Notes under the pieces: generated by a model
Told to the model about the DNA's origin: nothing
Seen by the model: only the letters and a program-made list of their open reading frames with translations
Database searches by the model: none
Made by a program: the position numbers and the translations under genes
In this document: positions 1 to 8,461 of the stretch, in pieces
How the letters are laid out: every line of letters begins with the position of its first letter
How positions within the stretch are numbered: the first letter of the stretch is position 1
DNA from: an uncultured Verrucomicrobiae bacterium
GTDB taxonomy: Bacteria > Verrucomicrobiota > Verrucomicrobiia > Limisphaerales > UBA1100
Reading direction: 5' to 3'
Length of the DNA stretch: 64,000 bases
Assembly: GCA_937775205.1 (NCBI GenBank)
Contig: CALKBX010000002.1
Span: forward strand, 101,641-165,640

Positions 1-729
1 GGTGTCCACACGGATGTATTCCTGCTGTGGATGTTTGCGGCCGCCTTGCGGGGGCACGCTGCACACGGTGCCTTCAAGAATTTTCAGGAGCGCCTGTTGC
101 ACGCCTTCGCCGGAGACATCGCGGGTGATGGAAACGTTCTCGGTGCGGCGGGTGATTTTATCAATCTCGTCGATGTAAATAATCCCCATCTCGGCGCGTT
201 TCACATCGAAGTCGGCGGCTTGCAAAAGGCGCAGGATGATGTTCTCCACATCCTCGCCCACGTAACCCGCCTCGGTGAGGGTGGTGGCGTCGGCGATGGC
301 GAAGGGCACGTCGAGAATGCCGGCGAGCGTGCGCGCGAGCAGCGTCTTGCCCGTGCCGGTGGAGCCGATGAGCATGATGTTGGTCTTCTCAATCTCCACC
401 CCCGCGTGCGGGCCGTCATCGTCCTTCGCCGCCTCGGCTTCGTGCATGATGCGCTTGTAATGATTGTGCACCGCGACGGCCAATGTTTTTTTGGCTTCAT
501 CCTGCCCGATGCAGTGGAGATCCAGCTCAGCTTTGATTTCGGCGGGCTGTAGGATGTTGAGCTGGGGCGCGGGTTGCGATTTGTCGTTGGCAAACTCTTT
601 GTCGAGAACGGTCTTGAAGGTCTCAACGCAGTTGTCGCAGATGTACACGCCGGGGCCGGACACCAGTTTGCGGACTTCCGCGTGGCTTTTGCCACAGAAA
701 CTGCAGAGGGTGATTTGGCGTCGGGCCAT
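1..729 (-). CDS. clpX: ATP-dependent Clp protease ATP-binding subunit ClpX (3' end cut by window)
   Basis: AAA+ unfoldase that recognises tagged or misfolded proteins and threads them into the ClpP chamber in the cytoplasm. The first 243 codons are present, starting [14 protein letters not shown]. The N-terminal C4 zinc-binding domain is intact (Cys9, Cys12, Cys31, Cys34). It is followed by the Walker A loop GSTGTGKT and a Walker B region reading [10 protein letters not shown]. The gene runs off the left edge of the window, so the sensor and C-terminal parts are not seen. It starts 2 bases after the clpP stop, so the two are surely co-transcribed as clpP-clpX. The upstream neighbour is rnc rather than tig, so this is a two-gene clp operon as far as visible. 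Confidence 0.97.
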   Translation of the reverse strand, partial: MARRQITLCSFCGKSHAEVRKLVSGPGVYICDNCVETFKTVLDKEFANDKSQPAPQLNILQPAEIKAELDLHCIGQDEAKKTLAVAVHNHYKRIMHEAEAAKDDDGPHAGVEIEKTNIMLIGSTGTGKTLLARTLAGILDVPFAIADATTLTEAGYVGEDVENIILRLLQAADFDVKRAEMGIIYIDEIDKITRRTENVSITRDVSGEGVQQALLKILEGTVCSVPPQGGRKHPQQEYIRVDT

Positions 730-731
730 GG

Positions 732-1382
732 TTATTTATCGTTCATGGAGGATTTGTCCGGCAGGTTGGGCACGTCCTTGCGGGAAGCGACCACTTCATC
801 GACGAGCCCGAAATCTTGAGCTTCCTCGGCGCTCAAAAAGTTGTCGCGCTCACAGGCTTCGAAAACTTCGTCGTAGGATTTGCCGGTGTGTTTGGCGAGA
901 ATGTTGGTGAGGGTTTTCTTGAGGACAAGCATATGCTTGACCTGAATTTCCATATCCGTGGCTTGCCCCTGCGCGCCGCCGAGCACTTGGTGAATCATAA
1001 TGTTCGCGTTGGGCAGTGCGAAGCGTTTGCCTTTGGTGCCCCCGGCGAGGAGCACGGCGCCCATGCTCGCGGCTTGGCCGATGCAGTAGGTGTTCACGTC
1101 GCAAGTGAGAAACTGCATCGTGTCATAAATCGCGAGGCCGGCGGTGACGTGGCCGCCGGGCGAGTTGATGTACACGTGGATGTCCTTCTTGGGGTCGGTC
1201 ATTTGCAGAAAAAGCATCTGCGCGATGACCACGTTGGAGACGTTGTCATCAATGCCCGTGCCCAGGAAGATGATTCGATCGACCAGCAGGCGGGAGTAAA
1301 TGTCGTATCCCCGCTCGCCGCGGCTGGTTTGTTCCACCACGTGGGGAACCAAATAGTTGTTTTGTATTGTGTCGTTCGTCAT
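732..1382 (-). CDS. clpP: ATP-dependent Clp protease proteolytic subunit ClpP
   Basis: Serine peptidase subunit of the ClpXP/ClpAP cytoplasmic protease; 216 residues, a normal length. The catalytic triad is visible: Ser106 in [10 protein letters not shown], His131 in IMIHQVLGG and Asp180 in CERDNFLS. The oligomerisation loop [12 protein letters not shown] is also present. The ATG at 1382 gives the expected short N-terminal propeptide-like leader. clpX follows immediately, so the pair forms an operon. A weak promoter-like pair (TTGACC, 15-base spacer, TATAGG) lies just upstream at 1401-1427 on the minus strand, but the spacing is poor and I do not call it separately. Confidence 0.97.
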   Translation of the reverse strand: MTNDTIQNNYLVPHVVEQTSRGERGYDIYSRLLVDRIIFLGTGIDDNVSNVVIAQMLFLQMTDPKKDIHVYINSPGGHVTAGLAIYDTMQFLTCDVNTYCIGQAASMGAVLLAGGTKGKRFALPNANIMIHQVLGGAQGQATDMEIQVKHMLVLKKTLTNILAKHTGKSYDEVFEACERDNFLSAEEAQDFGLVDEVVASRKDVPNLPDKSSMNDK

Positions 1383-1451
1383 GCCAAAAAGTTTCGGGAG
1401 CCTATAATTTCAATTCGCTCGGGTCAATTTCAAAGGGTTCACGGGGATGCC

Positions 1452-1504
1452 TTGGTAGGGACATGCTGTGCATGTCCATGGACGCGCGCAGCGCGTCCCT
1501 ACCG
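1452..1504. repeat. 53-bp palindromic repeat, copy 1 (clover-leaf type)
   Basis: Identical over 53 bases to 5412-5464. The outer arms GGTAGGGAC (1454-1462) and GTCCCTACC (1495-1503) enclose two perfect hairpins. One is GGACATGC/TGT/GCATGTCC at 1459-1477 and the other GGACGCGC/GCA/GCGCGTCC at 1480-1498. This copy overlaps the last bases of rnc and supplies its TAG stop codon. It looks like a small mobile or REP-type element; no coding function is seen. Confidence 0.9.
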
Positions 1505-2197
1505 TCCCTGCCCTCCTTGTAGTGCAGCAATGGCGTTGGAGGCGGCGTCGGTTTCGGCGGCTTTTTTGCTTTTGCCGGTGCCGCGCGCCAGTTCGTTTCC
1601 GCAATGCCGCACGGAGCATTCAAATAAACGGTCGTGGTCCGGCCCTTGTGAATCGAGCAAACGATACTCGGGCGCGACCGCATTCTTGCTCTGTAAAATT
1701 TCCTGCAATTCGCCTTTGGGATTGCCCACGTGGCGGCCAGCGTCCGCGCCTTTGAAGGCTTCAGCGAATTGGGCGTGGATGAATTTTTTCACTTTCGTGA
1801 AACCGCCATCGAGATAAATTGCGCCCACCACCGCCTCGAAGGCATCGGCCAGCGCGGAAGGACGCTCGCGGCCGCCACTCTTTTCCTCGCCGCGGCTGAC
1901 CACCAGTTCCGGCCCGATCTTCACCGCCAACGCTTGCTCGGCCAGCGCTTCTTTGTTGACCAATCGCGCGCGCGCCTTGGACAGCGTGCCCTCGTCGCGC
2001 GTGGGGAACTGGCGAAACAGCTCCGCGCTAATCACCAGTTGCAGCACCGCATCGCCCAGAAATTCCAGCCGTTGATTGTTTTGGAGCGACTCACTTTTCT
2101 CGTGGCTCACCGAGGGATGCGTCAGCGCCAGCTCCAGCAGTGCGGCGTCTTTGAAGGTGTACCCCAAGCGTTTTTGAAATGGACCCCGGCTGGCCAT
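1499..2197 (-). CDS. rnc: Ribonuclease III
   Basis: Double-strand-specific endoribonuclease for rRNA and mRNA processing, in the cytoplasm; 232 residues. The RNase III signature is present as QRLEFLGDAVLQLVIS near residue 45. The second acidic cluster EAVVGAIYLDGG is near residue 115. A C-terminal dsRNA-binding domain follows, with GNPKGELQEILQ and the SKKAAETDAASNAI helix. The ATG at 2197 sits 3 bases after the stop of the upstream gene. The last residues (LQGGQGR) and the TAG stop are read from the palindromic repeat at 1452-1504, so the native C-terminus was probably altered by insertion of that element. Confidence 0.95.
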   Translation of the reverse strand: MASRGPFQKRLGYTFKDAALLELALTHPSVSHEKSESLQNNQRLEFLGDAVLQLVISAELFRQFPTRDEGTLSKARARLVNKEALAEQALAVKIGPELVVSRGEEKSGGRERPSALADAFEAVVGAIYLDGGFTKVKKFIHAQFAEAFKGADAGRHVGNPKGELQEILQSKNAVAPEYRLLDSQGPDHDRLFECSVRHCGNELARGTGKSKKAAETDAASNAIAALQGGQGR

Positions 2198-2200
2198 ACG

Positions 2201-2800
2201 TCACGGGGCGGTTTCAGCCTCTTCAGTTTGGGGGGCTTCCGTGGCTTCCGGTTCAGGTTCCACGGTCACTGGCGGCCATTCCTCGCCGGCCACCGGCAAG
2301 CCGTGCTCCAGCAGCGCGGCCACTTCGATTTGCACCTGCTCCAATTCCTCCATCTTCAAATCCGGATCGGGGATGGTAAACAGATCGCCGGATTTCGGTT
2401 GTTCATAAACAAACACGCGCCCGTCCGCTTCGCGCAGTTGTTCTTTCACTTTAAGAATCCGTTTGCGTTCGAGCATCACCGCGAGAATGTAGCTCGCCTC
2501 GCGCCAGCGCGTATCGCCGGTTTCCAGCAACTTGCGCAGCAAACTTTCTGCGGTGTCCTTTTGGATCGCCTCGGGCGGTGCGTCGGGCGGTGCCTCGTAC
2601 GTGCCCTGCCAATGGGAGATGAACCCTTTTCGCTCCGCCGCGCCCTCGCCTTGTTGCGCCCAGCACGCGTGGCAAATATCGTGCCGAAGATATTCGTGAA
2701 TCTCGTGGGCCAACACCGTGTGATAGCCCGCCCCATCCTCAAACGCCTGTTCGCACAAATGGCACTGATGCCCGCGTGATTGAATATTCCAGTCGCTCAA
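2201..2800 (-). CDS. Conserved hypothetical protein with paired CxxC motifs
   Basis: Function not recognised. The protein opens with a likely metal-binding segment: CHLC, then 31 residues later CHACW. Between them is the conserved-looking VLAHEIHEYLRHDI, so a structural zinc site is plausible. A charged helical middle follows (RILKVKEQLREADGRVFVYE), then an acidic, proline-rich tail (PEPEATEAPQTEEAET). I chose a TTG start at 2800 because AGGGA lies 6 bases upstream. The frame stays open to an ATG at 2965, but that stretch is read through the inverted repeat at 2881-3004 and yields GSAGASPSR, a typical spurious repeat peptide. It is closely coupled to rnc (3-base gap). Confidence 0.7.
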   Translation of the reverse strand: MSDWNIQSRGHQCHLCEQAFEDGAGYHTVLAHEIHEYLRHDICHACWAQQGEGAAERKGFISHWQGTYEAPPDAPPEAIQKDTAESLLRKLLETGDTRWREASYILAVMLERKRILKVKEQLREADGRVFVYEQPKSGDLFTIPDPDLKMEELEQVQIEVAALLEHGLPVAGEEWPPVTVEPEPEATEAPQTEEAETAP

Positions 2801-2880
2801 AATAATTCCCTGCGCGGCTAATGAACCATTGTGAAGACACGCAATCAACGCCGACTTGTTCGCAGTCGCGACGCAATTCC

Positions 2881-3004
2881 GGGAGGGCGAGGCTCCTGCC
2901 GAGCCGAGGCGCGCGTAGCGCGTCCGGGTGGATGAAAATGGGCGGGTGGAAAAACGAAAGGCCACCTCCGGCGGCCTTCGGCTCAGCAGGAGCTTCGCCC
3001 TCCC
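2881..3004. repeat. Long imperfect inverted repeat (PVC-type palindromic element)
   Basis: A 25-base left arm at 2881-2905 (GGGAGGGCGAGGCTCCTGCC...) pairs with a right arm at 2980-3004, matching at 23 of 25 positions. The interior has further small palindromes, including CGCGCGTAGCGCG and AGGCC...GGCCT. Six-frame reading produces GSAGASPSR and EGEAPAEP, peptides I associate with repeats mis-annotated as protein in planctomycete and verrucomicrobial genomes. It lies between two minus-strand genes and could act as a transcript end or stability element. Confidence 0.8.
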
Positions 3005-3021
3005 GACAGGGCGCGGGTCGA

Positions 3022-3882
3022 TTATTTCTCCTTCGCTGTTTTGATTTCCACCCAGCGATCTTCGTACTTTGGCTTATTGGTTTTGCCATCGCGCGTGGTG
3101 AGCGTGGCGCTTTCGGGAAGGAGGTACACGATGTTCTCATCAATCACACAACGCAGCGGAGAATCGAGGGCGTTGAGGACTTCGGTAATCACATTGAGGG
3201 AGGATTGGTTTTTCAAACCTTTGGCCCAGTGGCGAATCCGTACATTGTCCGGGCTCGATCGTGCGGGCTGCCGTGCATTGGTATGGCGCGGGTTGATTTT
3301 CGGAATGCCACCATCGGGAAAATTCGGATTTGGATTTGGCCTAGGATTGCCGCCGATCAAAAGAGGGAAGCCGGTGGCGGGATCCACCAGTGAGAGCCTC
3401 GTGACGGGGTCGACTTGGAAGCGGGGTCTGCCAGGTCTCAACGGAAGTCCGGTGTTAGGATCGATGTTCGCCGGTTCCTCTCCAAATTCCTGCCTGGGCG
3501 GCACCAGTTGTAATCTGGCTTCCTTTGCATTGACCGCCGGATTGGCCGCCGGATCACGGAACACTATGGGCACAAGATTCTCGCCCATGAGTTTCAGGTT
3601 TATTGCATTCATGACTTGAATCACTTCGGCAACAGTAAAACTGCTGAGGTTATCAATCCGTTTGTGAATCGCCTCATCGAGCTTTCGTTCAGTGGCTTTG
3701 CCGGCGAGGGTGGTTTCGCGGCGGTTGATGAGGGTGCGATCAAGCCGCCAGGTTTGGCCAGTGGTGGTGTCGAGCTTCACATTCATCAACGTGCCGTCGT
3801 TTTGAATAAAACTGCGAAACTGAAACCGCGGCTCGGCGGCTTGTAATGCCACGGTCATCAACAGGAGTGAGAGCGTTTTCAT
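3022..3882 (-). CDS. Secreted protein of unknown function, proline-rich linker
   Basis: Predicted 286-residue exported protein, not recognised. The signal peptide is MKTLSLLLMTVALQAAEP with cleavage after AA. The N-terminal half carries charged repeats of the kind RLDRTLINRRETTLAGKA. The middle holds two related segments, DPNTGLPLRPG and DPATGFPLLIGG. The C-terminal part (SLNVITEVLNAL, then CVIDENIVYLLPES) resembles the small beta-alpha STN or secretin-N type fold, but only loosely. The start at 3882 was chosen for the signal peptide. The frame is open much further upstream only because it runs antisense to the gene at 4192-5409. Confidence 0.75.
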   Translation of the reverse strand: MKTLSLLLMTVALQAAEPRFQFRSFIQNDGTLMNVKLDTTTGQTWRLDRTLINRRETTLAGKATERKLDEAIHKRIDNLSSFTVAEVIQVMNAINLKLMGENLVPIVFRDPAANPAVNAKEARLQLVPPRQEFGEEPANIDPNTGLPLRPGRPRFQVDPVTRLSLVDPATGFPLLIGGNPRPNPNPNFPDGGIPKINPRHTNARQPARSSPDNVRIRHWAKGLKNQSSLNVITEVLNALDSPLRCVIDENIVYLLPESATLTTRDGKTNKPKYEDRWVEIKTAKEK

Positions 3883-4001
3883 TCCGATTAAAATAACCAC
3901 AAGCACGGCTGGACGCAAACGGAAAATGGCAACTTGAAATTTGATCAATAAAATTGAACCTTGGGACACCGCTTGTCCCACCTGTCCGTTACCTTGTTTG
4001 C

Positions 4002-4160
4002 ATGATGAAGAACGCGATGTTGTTTCCTTTGGTGCCCGCTGGATTGGTTTTGGTCGGCGGGGCGTTGTTGTTGGTTGGGCCGTGGCCGGTTGGGCTGCCA
4101 GTGTTGGTGGCCGGCACGGGCGAGTTGATCGGATCGCTCTGGCGCGTGGCGCGGGATTGA
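4002..4160 (+). CDS. Possible small membrane protein (52 aa)
   Basis: A short frame beginning MMKNAMLFPLVP. It contains one long hydrophobic stretch rich in Gly, Val and Leu that could span the membrane once or twice, and ends GSLWRVARD. No family is recognised. It lies 31 bases upstream of the sugar dehydrogenase-like gene on the same strand and could be its leader gene. No clear ribosome-binding site is seen, so it may be fortuitous. Confidence 0.35.
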   Translation: MMKNAMLFPLVPAGLVLVGGALLLVGPWPVGLPVLVAGTGELIGSLWRVARD

Positions 4161-4191
4161 CAAGCCCGACGCATCCGCCAGAATCGCGGCG

Positions 4192-5409
4192 ATGAAATCC
4201 TTTACTACCGTCACTCGATTGGTGTCGGCGCTGTTTGCGCTGGCGATTGTTTGCACCGTGGCCGCTGAGATTCCGAAGCTCAAGCTGGTGAACGCGTATC
4301 CGAACCTGAAATTCAAGCGACCGCTTTGGATGGAGCAGTTGCCGGATGGACGGACGTTTTTGCTGGAGCAACGCGGTAAGGTTTTCATTCTGCCCAAAAA
4401 TGCTTCCGGCAAATCCACGCAACTTTTTTTCGACATCGAGGCGCGCAAGCCTTACGTGAAAGATGAGGAAGGATTGCTCGGGATGGCGCTTCATCCGCAG
4501 TTTGCGAAGAACGGAAAATTTTATGCCTTTTATTCCGCGCACAAACCGTTGCGCAGCGTGGTGAGCGAATTTCGGGTGAGCAAAACCAATCGCAACAAAA
4601 TCGATGTCTCCACCGAGCGCGTGTTGCTCACCATCGCGCGGCCCTTTTGGAATCACGACGGCGGCTGCATTCTCTTCGGCCCCAACGGTAAACTCTTCAT
4701 CACCCACGGCGACGGCGGCAGCCGTGAAGATCCTCAAGACAACGGTCAAAACCTGGCCACCTTGCGCGGCACTATCCTGCGTATTGACGTGGATCGCCCC
4801 ACCAGCGCGCGGCCGTACAGCATCCCGCACGACAACCCCTTCGTCGGCCGCCGTGGCGCGCGCGGCGAGATTTGGGCGTACGGTTTGCGTAATGTTTGGC
4901 GGATGAGTTTTGATAGCGCCACAGGCGAACTTTGGGCGGGCGATGTCGGCCAGGATTATTGGGAGGAGGTCAACCTCATCACCAAAGGCGGCAACTACGG
5001 CTGGCGCACGCGCGAGGGGTTTCACGAAAGCCGCAGCAAAAAAGGTGGCGTGCTCGCCACCCAACACAAGAATCCTGAAAAGTTATTGAACCCCGTGATC
5101 GAGTATCCGCACACGCCGGCGTTGGTGAAGAAATCGCAGTTTAATAAACACAGCCACGGTCTCAGCATCACCGGAGGCTATGTGTATCGCGGCAAAAAGA
5201 TTCCCGCGCTGCGCGGCGCGTATGTGTACGGCGATTATAAAAGCGGCACCGTGTGGGCCTTCAAACAACGCGGCGGCATAGTGACCGAGTACAGCCAAGT
5301 CATCGGCCCCAACCCCATCCGGCTCATCGCCAGCTTCGCCGAGGACAACGCTGGCGAGCAATATCTGCTGGGGTTTGAAGGGAAAATTTACCGACTGGAG
5401 GGGAAGTAA
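4192..5409 (+). CDS. Secreted PQQ-type sugar dehydrogenase-like protein (glucose/sorbosone dehydrogenase family)
   Basis: A 405-residue exported beta-propeller of the glucose/sorbosone dehydrogenase (GSDH/YliI-like) family. These proteins oxidise sugars or polyols with pyrroloquinoline quinone in the periplasm. After a signal peptide ending LAIVCTVAAE come the family hallmarks DEEGLLGMALHP, WNHDGGCILFGPNGKL, HGDGGSREDPQDNGQN, WAYGLRNVWRMSFD and GDVGQDYWEEVNLI, then GGNYGWRTREG. The C-terminus has GGYVYRGKKIPALRG and YGDYKSGTVWAF. This domain is common in PVC saccharide-degradation loci, matching the sulfatase gene that converges on it. The substrate cannot be told. The 53-bp repeat starts 2 bases after its stop codon. 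Confidence 0.9.
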   Translation: MKSFTTVTRLVSALFALAIVCTVAAEIPKLKLVNAYPNLKFKRPLWMEQLPDGRTFLLEQRGKVFILPKNASGKSTQLFFDIEARKPYVKDEEGLLGMALHPQFAKNGKFYAFYSAHKPLRSVVSEFRVSKTNRNKIDVSTERVLLTIARPFWNHDGGCILFGPNGKLFITHGDGGSREDPQDNGQNLATLRGTILRIDVDRPTSARPYSIPHDNPFVGRRGARGEIWAYGLRNVWRMSFDSATGELWAGDVGQDYWEEVNLITKGGNYGWRTREGFHESRSKKGGVLATQHKNPEKLLNPVIEYPHTPALVKKSQFNKHSHGLSITGGYVYRGKKIPALRGAYVYGDYKSGTVWAFKQRGGIVTEYSQVIGPNPIRLIASFAEDNAGEQYLLGFEGKIYRLEGK

Positions 5410-5411
5410 AA

Positions 5412-5464
5412 TTGGTAGGGACATGCTGTGCATGTCCATGGACGCGCGCAGCGCGTCCCTACCG
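5412..5464. repeat. 53-bp palindromic repeat, copy 2
   Basis: Base-for-base identical to 1452-1504, with the same two inner hairpins and 9-base outer arms. It lies between two converging genes. Its right end supplies the TAG stop of the sulfatase at 5459-6853, exactly as copy 1 supplies the stop of rnc. Between convergent genes it could also work as a bidirectional terminator, though no T tract follows. Confidence 0.9.
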
Positions 5465-6853
5465 AACACGCGGCGTAGGTTTTTTGGCGCGCCCCACCGC
5501 TCGCACGTTCTCGCCTTTGCGCTCGCCATCGCCTAAATCCACTCGGGCGGCTTCAGCGGCGGCGTGCAATCGTTTTACCACGTCCGCGTGTTGCGCGGCT
5601 ACGTTGTGTTTTTCCGCCGCATCGGTTTTCAAATCAAACAGCTTTGGCTTCGGATTGCGCTTGGAAGGCAGCACCAATTTCCACCGCCCATCGCGCACGG
5701 CTTCGAGGTGCTTCGTGTGATAATAGAAAAAATATTTGTGAGGTGATTTGCCGTTGGCGGAACTCCAAGTGCGCCAAAGATTTTTTCCATCGAGCGCGCG
5801 CTCGGGCAGTTTCGTCCCGGCGAGTTTGGCGAAAGTGGGCAGCAAATCCATCAGCGTGCCGAGTTCATCGCTCGTGCTGTTCGCCGGAATAAACCCCGGC
5901 CAACGCACAATCGCCGGCACGCGCATGCCGCCTTCGGCGGTAGTGTAGCCCCAACCGCCGAGCGGGCCGTTGCTGCCTTGGGGCGGGTTTCGGCGGGGCG
6001 CGCCGTTGTCGCTGGTCCAAATCACGAGGGTGCGCTCGTCGATTTTGTGTTTCTTGAGCGCCGCAAAAATCTGGCCCAACGCCCAGTCGAGTTCCTCCAC
6101 CGCATCGCCCCACGCGCCGTTTTTTGATTTGCCGCGAAAGGCTTTGCTGGAAAACGGGGCTCGCGAGCTGCCGGGCATGTTGTGCGGCAGATACAGAAAA
6201 AATGGCTTCGCTTCGTTTGCCGCGATAAACTTCAGCGCGGCGGCGGTTTCGCGTTGGGTCATTTGATTTCGGTCAGTCGGTGCCTCGATGACTTTTTCAT
6301 TTTCCATCCATGGCAACAGCGGCCATTGCTTGCCGCGCAGTCGTTCGCCAAGGCGTTGGCCGGTGGTGTACGTCATGTCGTCGCTGTACGGCAGGCCCAA
6401 AAAATAATCAAATCCCTGCCGCGTGGGCAGAAATTGCGGTTGATCGCCGAGATGCCATTTGCCAATGCACGCGGTGGCGTAGCCTGATTTCTTCAAAACC
6501 TCGGCAATCGTAATTTCTTTCGGGTGCAAGCCATTGGGCGACACCGGCCGCAGCACGTGGCCATCCTCCGCCGTCCAGCCCAGCCCCACGCGGCGCGGAT
6601 AGCTGCCGGTCATCAGTGCTGCGCGGCTCGGCGTGCACACCCCGCTGGCGCTATAAAAACCAGTGAGCTTGCGACCCTCGCGCGCCATGCGATCGATATT
6701 GGGCGTGCGGTGCAGCTTGCTGCCGAATGGGCCGATGTCGCCATAGCCCAAGTTGTCGGACATGATCAAAATAAAGTTGGGTCGATTGGGCGGCACTTCA
6801 GCGTGAGCCACCAAGACCGTCGCGATGAACAGGAACAGAAAGCGCATGGGCAA
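5459..6853 (-). CDS. Exported type I sulfatase
   Basis: Arylsulfatase-family hydrolase of 464 residues that removes sulfate esters, probably from algal or animal polysaccharides. The signal peptide is at residues 1-18 (MPMRFLFLFIATVLVAHA). The metal site MSDNLGYGDIG is near residue 31. The formylglycine motif is C73-T-P-S-R, so Cys73 must be converted by a formylglycine-generating enzyme not present here. GKWHLG and TSDNGAPRR are the other family motifs. MRF at 6847 is an alternative start. The C-terminal residues and the TAG stop come from the 53-bp repeat, so the original C-terminus may have been longer. Confidence 0.93.
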   Translation of the reverse strand: MPMRFLFLFIATVLVAHAEVPPNRPNFILIMSDNLGYGDIGPFGSKLHRTPNIDRMAREGRKLTGFYSASGVCTPSRAALMTGSYPRRVGLGWTAEDGHVLRPVSPNGLHPKEITIAEVLKKSGYATACIGKWHLGDQPQFLPTRQGFDYFLGLPYSDDMTYTTGQRLGERLRGKQWPLLPWMENEKVIEAPTDRNQMTQRETAAALKFIAANEAKPFFLYLPHNMPGSSRAPFSSKAFRGKSKNGAWGDAVEELDWALGQIFAALKKHKIDERTLVIWTSDNGAPRRNPPQGSNGPLGGWGYTTAEGGMRVPAIVRWPGFIPANSTSDELGTLMDLLPTFAKLAGTKLPERALDGKNLWRTWSSANGKSPHKYFFYYHTKHLEAVRDGRWKLVLPSKRNPKPKLFDLKTDAAEKHNVAAQHADVVKRLHAAAEAARVDLGDGERKGENVRAVGRAKKPTPRVR

Positions 6854-6931
6854 AGGCTGCCATTGGGAAGGGGAACTTGGAACTGATTTTTTTGGGTTCG
6901 ACTGAATGTTTTAAGTCCCCCCAATCGTCGG

Positions 6932-7785
6932 TCAGCTTGATGATTCCTTCCGCGTTGGCGGTAAGGGTAGAGCCGAATCCGTCAATGCCGCTTCGGAAAA
7001 TGTTTGTTTCCAGCGGTTTACATGGAGATTCAAAATGATTTCTTGGTGCAGGGCCAAATATCGCGTTCGGAATTTATCGAACTTTATTTTATCCCGGTCG
7101 TCTGCATTGCGGCCTTCTGCATCGGTGAGCACGCTTTTAGTTTCGTAAATATCATCCCAAAGCGGGTGCTCGCTGTCCACTTGATTGGGTGGCCGGTTGT
7201 GCACTGTGAAGGGCTTGGGGCCGGAGTGTAGATGGTATTGACCCACTTCTTTATAAATGTATCCGAGATAGTGGTCTGAATAGCCGTGTTCAAAGTTGGG
7301 AATGTGCAGAAACCCCAGAGCTTGAATGCTGTTGCTTGAGACGAATGCATGGCACGGAACGCAGAGGGGATAAGGATTTTGTTTCACTGAAACTGCGATG
7401 CATGCCTTTGAATGCGTACCCAGAACGGTTTGGTTACGATCGGCGAAGAAGTAAAGAATGTCGCCCTTCTTTCTGAAAGCGGATTTGACGTCATCCAGCA
7501 CGTGCATATCCACAAACGAAACATCATCACCATAGTACCCGATGATGTTGCCCGCACAATATTCGAACATGATGTTGTAAAGATTGCTGAGGTAGGGCGT
7601 GGCGGGGGTGCGGATGACTTTTATATCTTCAATTTTTTTAGCCGCTCAACATCATAATTTTCGTCATCCTCATCGATGCCCAATACCATCTCAAACTGAC
7701 GCCCGAGCGACCCCTTTGTTTCTGCGATAATCCGATCGATGTTTTGCGGCCGGTGACGGGTGGGGATGATGATGCTAATATCCAT
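6932..7785 (-). pseudogene. GT2-like glycosyltransferase broken by a one-base deletion in an A7 run
   Basis: The first segment starts at 7785 with MDISIIIPTRHRPQNIDRII, a typical GT-A family 2 opening, then FEMVLGIDEDD. It stops at 7621. The remainder continues in the -1 frame as EDIKVIRTPATPY, then NIIGYYGDDVSFVDMHVLDD, where GDDV fits the DxD-type site. It ends at 6932. The junction is the homopolymer at 7633-7639 (A7 on the coding strand). One more A would restore a single frame of about 284 codons. The site A AAA AAA T is also a classical -1 slippery heptamer, so programmed frameshifting, gene decay and sequencing error are all possible. The acceptor and product are unknown. Confidence 0.7.
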
Positions 7786-7933
7786 CGCGAATCAAAAATG
7801 ATTGTACAGGTCAGGCAAACGAACGGCTTCGAAGTGTTGGTGGCTCGCCTGGTGGAGTCAACTCCCAATAATTCGGACCTGCAAATGTGGATGCTTATTT
7901 GAGGCAAGCTCATCCTTTGCCAAAGTCAGGGCA

Positions 7934-7957
7934 CAAAAAAACGGCTTCGCGGGCCGT
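7934..7957 (-). terminator. Rho-independent terminator
   Basis: On the minus strand the stem ACGGC/GCCGT (7941-7957) is followed by a run of T residues (7935-7940). It lies 26 bases past the stop of the gene at 7983-8360 and should end that transcript. Confidence 0.7.
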
Positions 7958-7982
7958 GGCGTCTTTAGGTTGGGTTAGTGAG

Positions 7983-8360
7983 TTAGGCGATGGCGGCGAG
8001 CGCGGGGTCTTCCAATAAGCTGGCGTTGGCTTCCATTGCGAAATTGTATGCGTTTTGAAGATCGTTGATTTTCCCTACGGCCTCGAAGGGATCGTCGCTG
8101 ACGCGGCTCAAATCTTCGGCGATGCCGTCGGCCACGGGCTTCATTGGATCATTCGCGGGGACTTCCTCGGCGGCAACCCGCGCGGCTATTGAAAACTGCT
8201 GGACGGCTCGCGAGGAGGTAAGATCGGTGCTGCGGACGGCTTCGGACTGCTGCTCCCGTGCCGGAACAGACTCAACGGCGCGCGCTCGCGTTTGCCGGGC
8301 CTGAATGGCCTGCAATGCGACACCTTGCGGTGAACCTATATTATCGACGTTGGTAGACAC
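7983..8360 (-). CDS. Hypothetical protein, 125 aa
   Basis: No family recognised. The protein has no signal peptide or membrane segment. It is rich in Ala, Glu, Gln and Arg in its first half (QAIQARQTRARAVESVP), and its second half looks helical (EAVGKINDLQNAYNFAMEA). The Ala-rich, cysteine-free composition and terminal helix recall small flagellar or secreted structural proteins, but that is only an impression. It is a single gene with its own terminator downstream. Confidence 0.65.
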   Translation of the reverse strand: MSTNVDNIGSPQGVALQAIQARQTRARAVESVPAREQQSEAVRSTDLTSSRAVQQFSIAARVAAEEVPANDPMKPVADGIAEDLSRVSDDPFEAVGKINDLQNAYNFAMEANASLLEDPALAAIA

Positions 8361-8461
8361 TTGCTTTGTTTACGGTTGGGTCAGTTGCGTCCTTGATTTC
8401 TTTTACTTACCACAGGGTGGGCAAGCGCGCAAGTGGTTTTTTTAAAAAAACAATAGAAAAA

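Noticed and set aside
816..1817. Long plus-strand open frame antisense to clpP and rnc
   Set aside because: It is a shadow of two clearly identified genes on the other strand and has no domain or start signal.
2801..2965. N-terminal extension of the CxxC protein
   Set aside because: It is translated from the palindromic repeat and yields typical repeat-derived peptides.
3963..3979. GGGACA/TGTCCC hairpin as terminator
   Set aside because: It has no T tract and lies upstream of, not after, the neighbouring genes.
3883..5067. Upstream extension of the secreted protein at 3022-3882 to 681 residues
   Set aside because: The extension lies antisense to the sugar dehydrogenase gene, and the clear signal peptide starts at 3882.
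7798..7902. 34-codon plus-strand frame
   Set aside because: Too short, with no family, ribosome-binding site or membrane segment.
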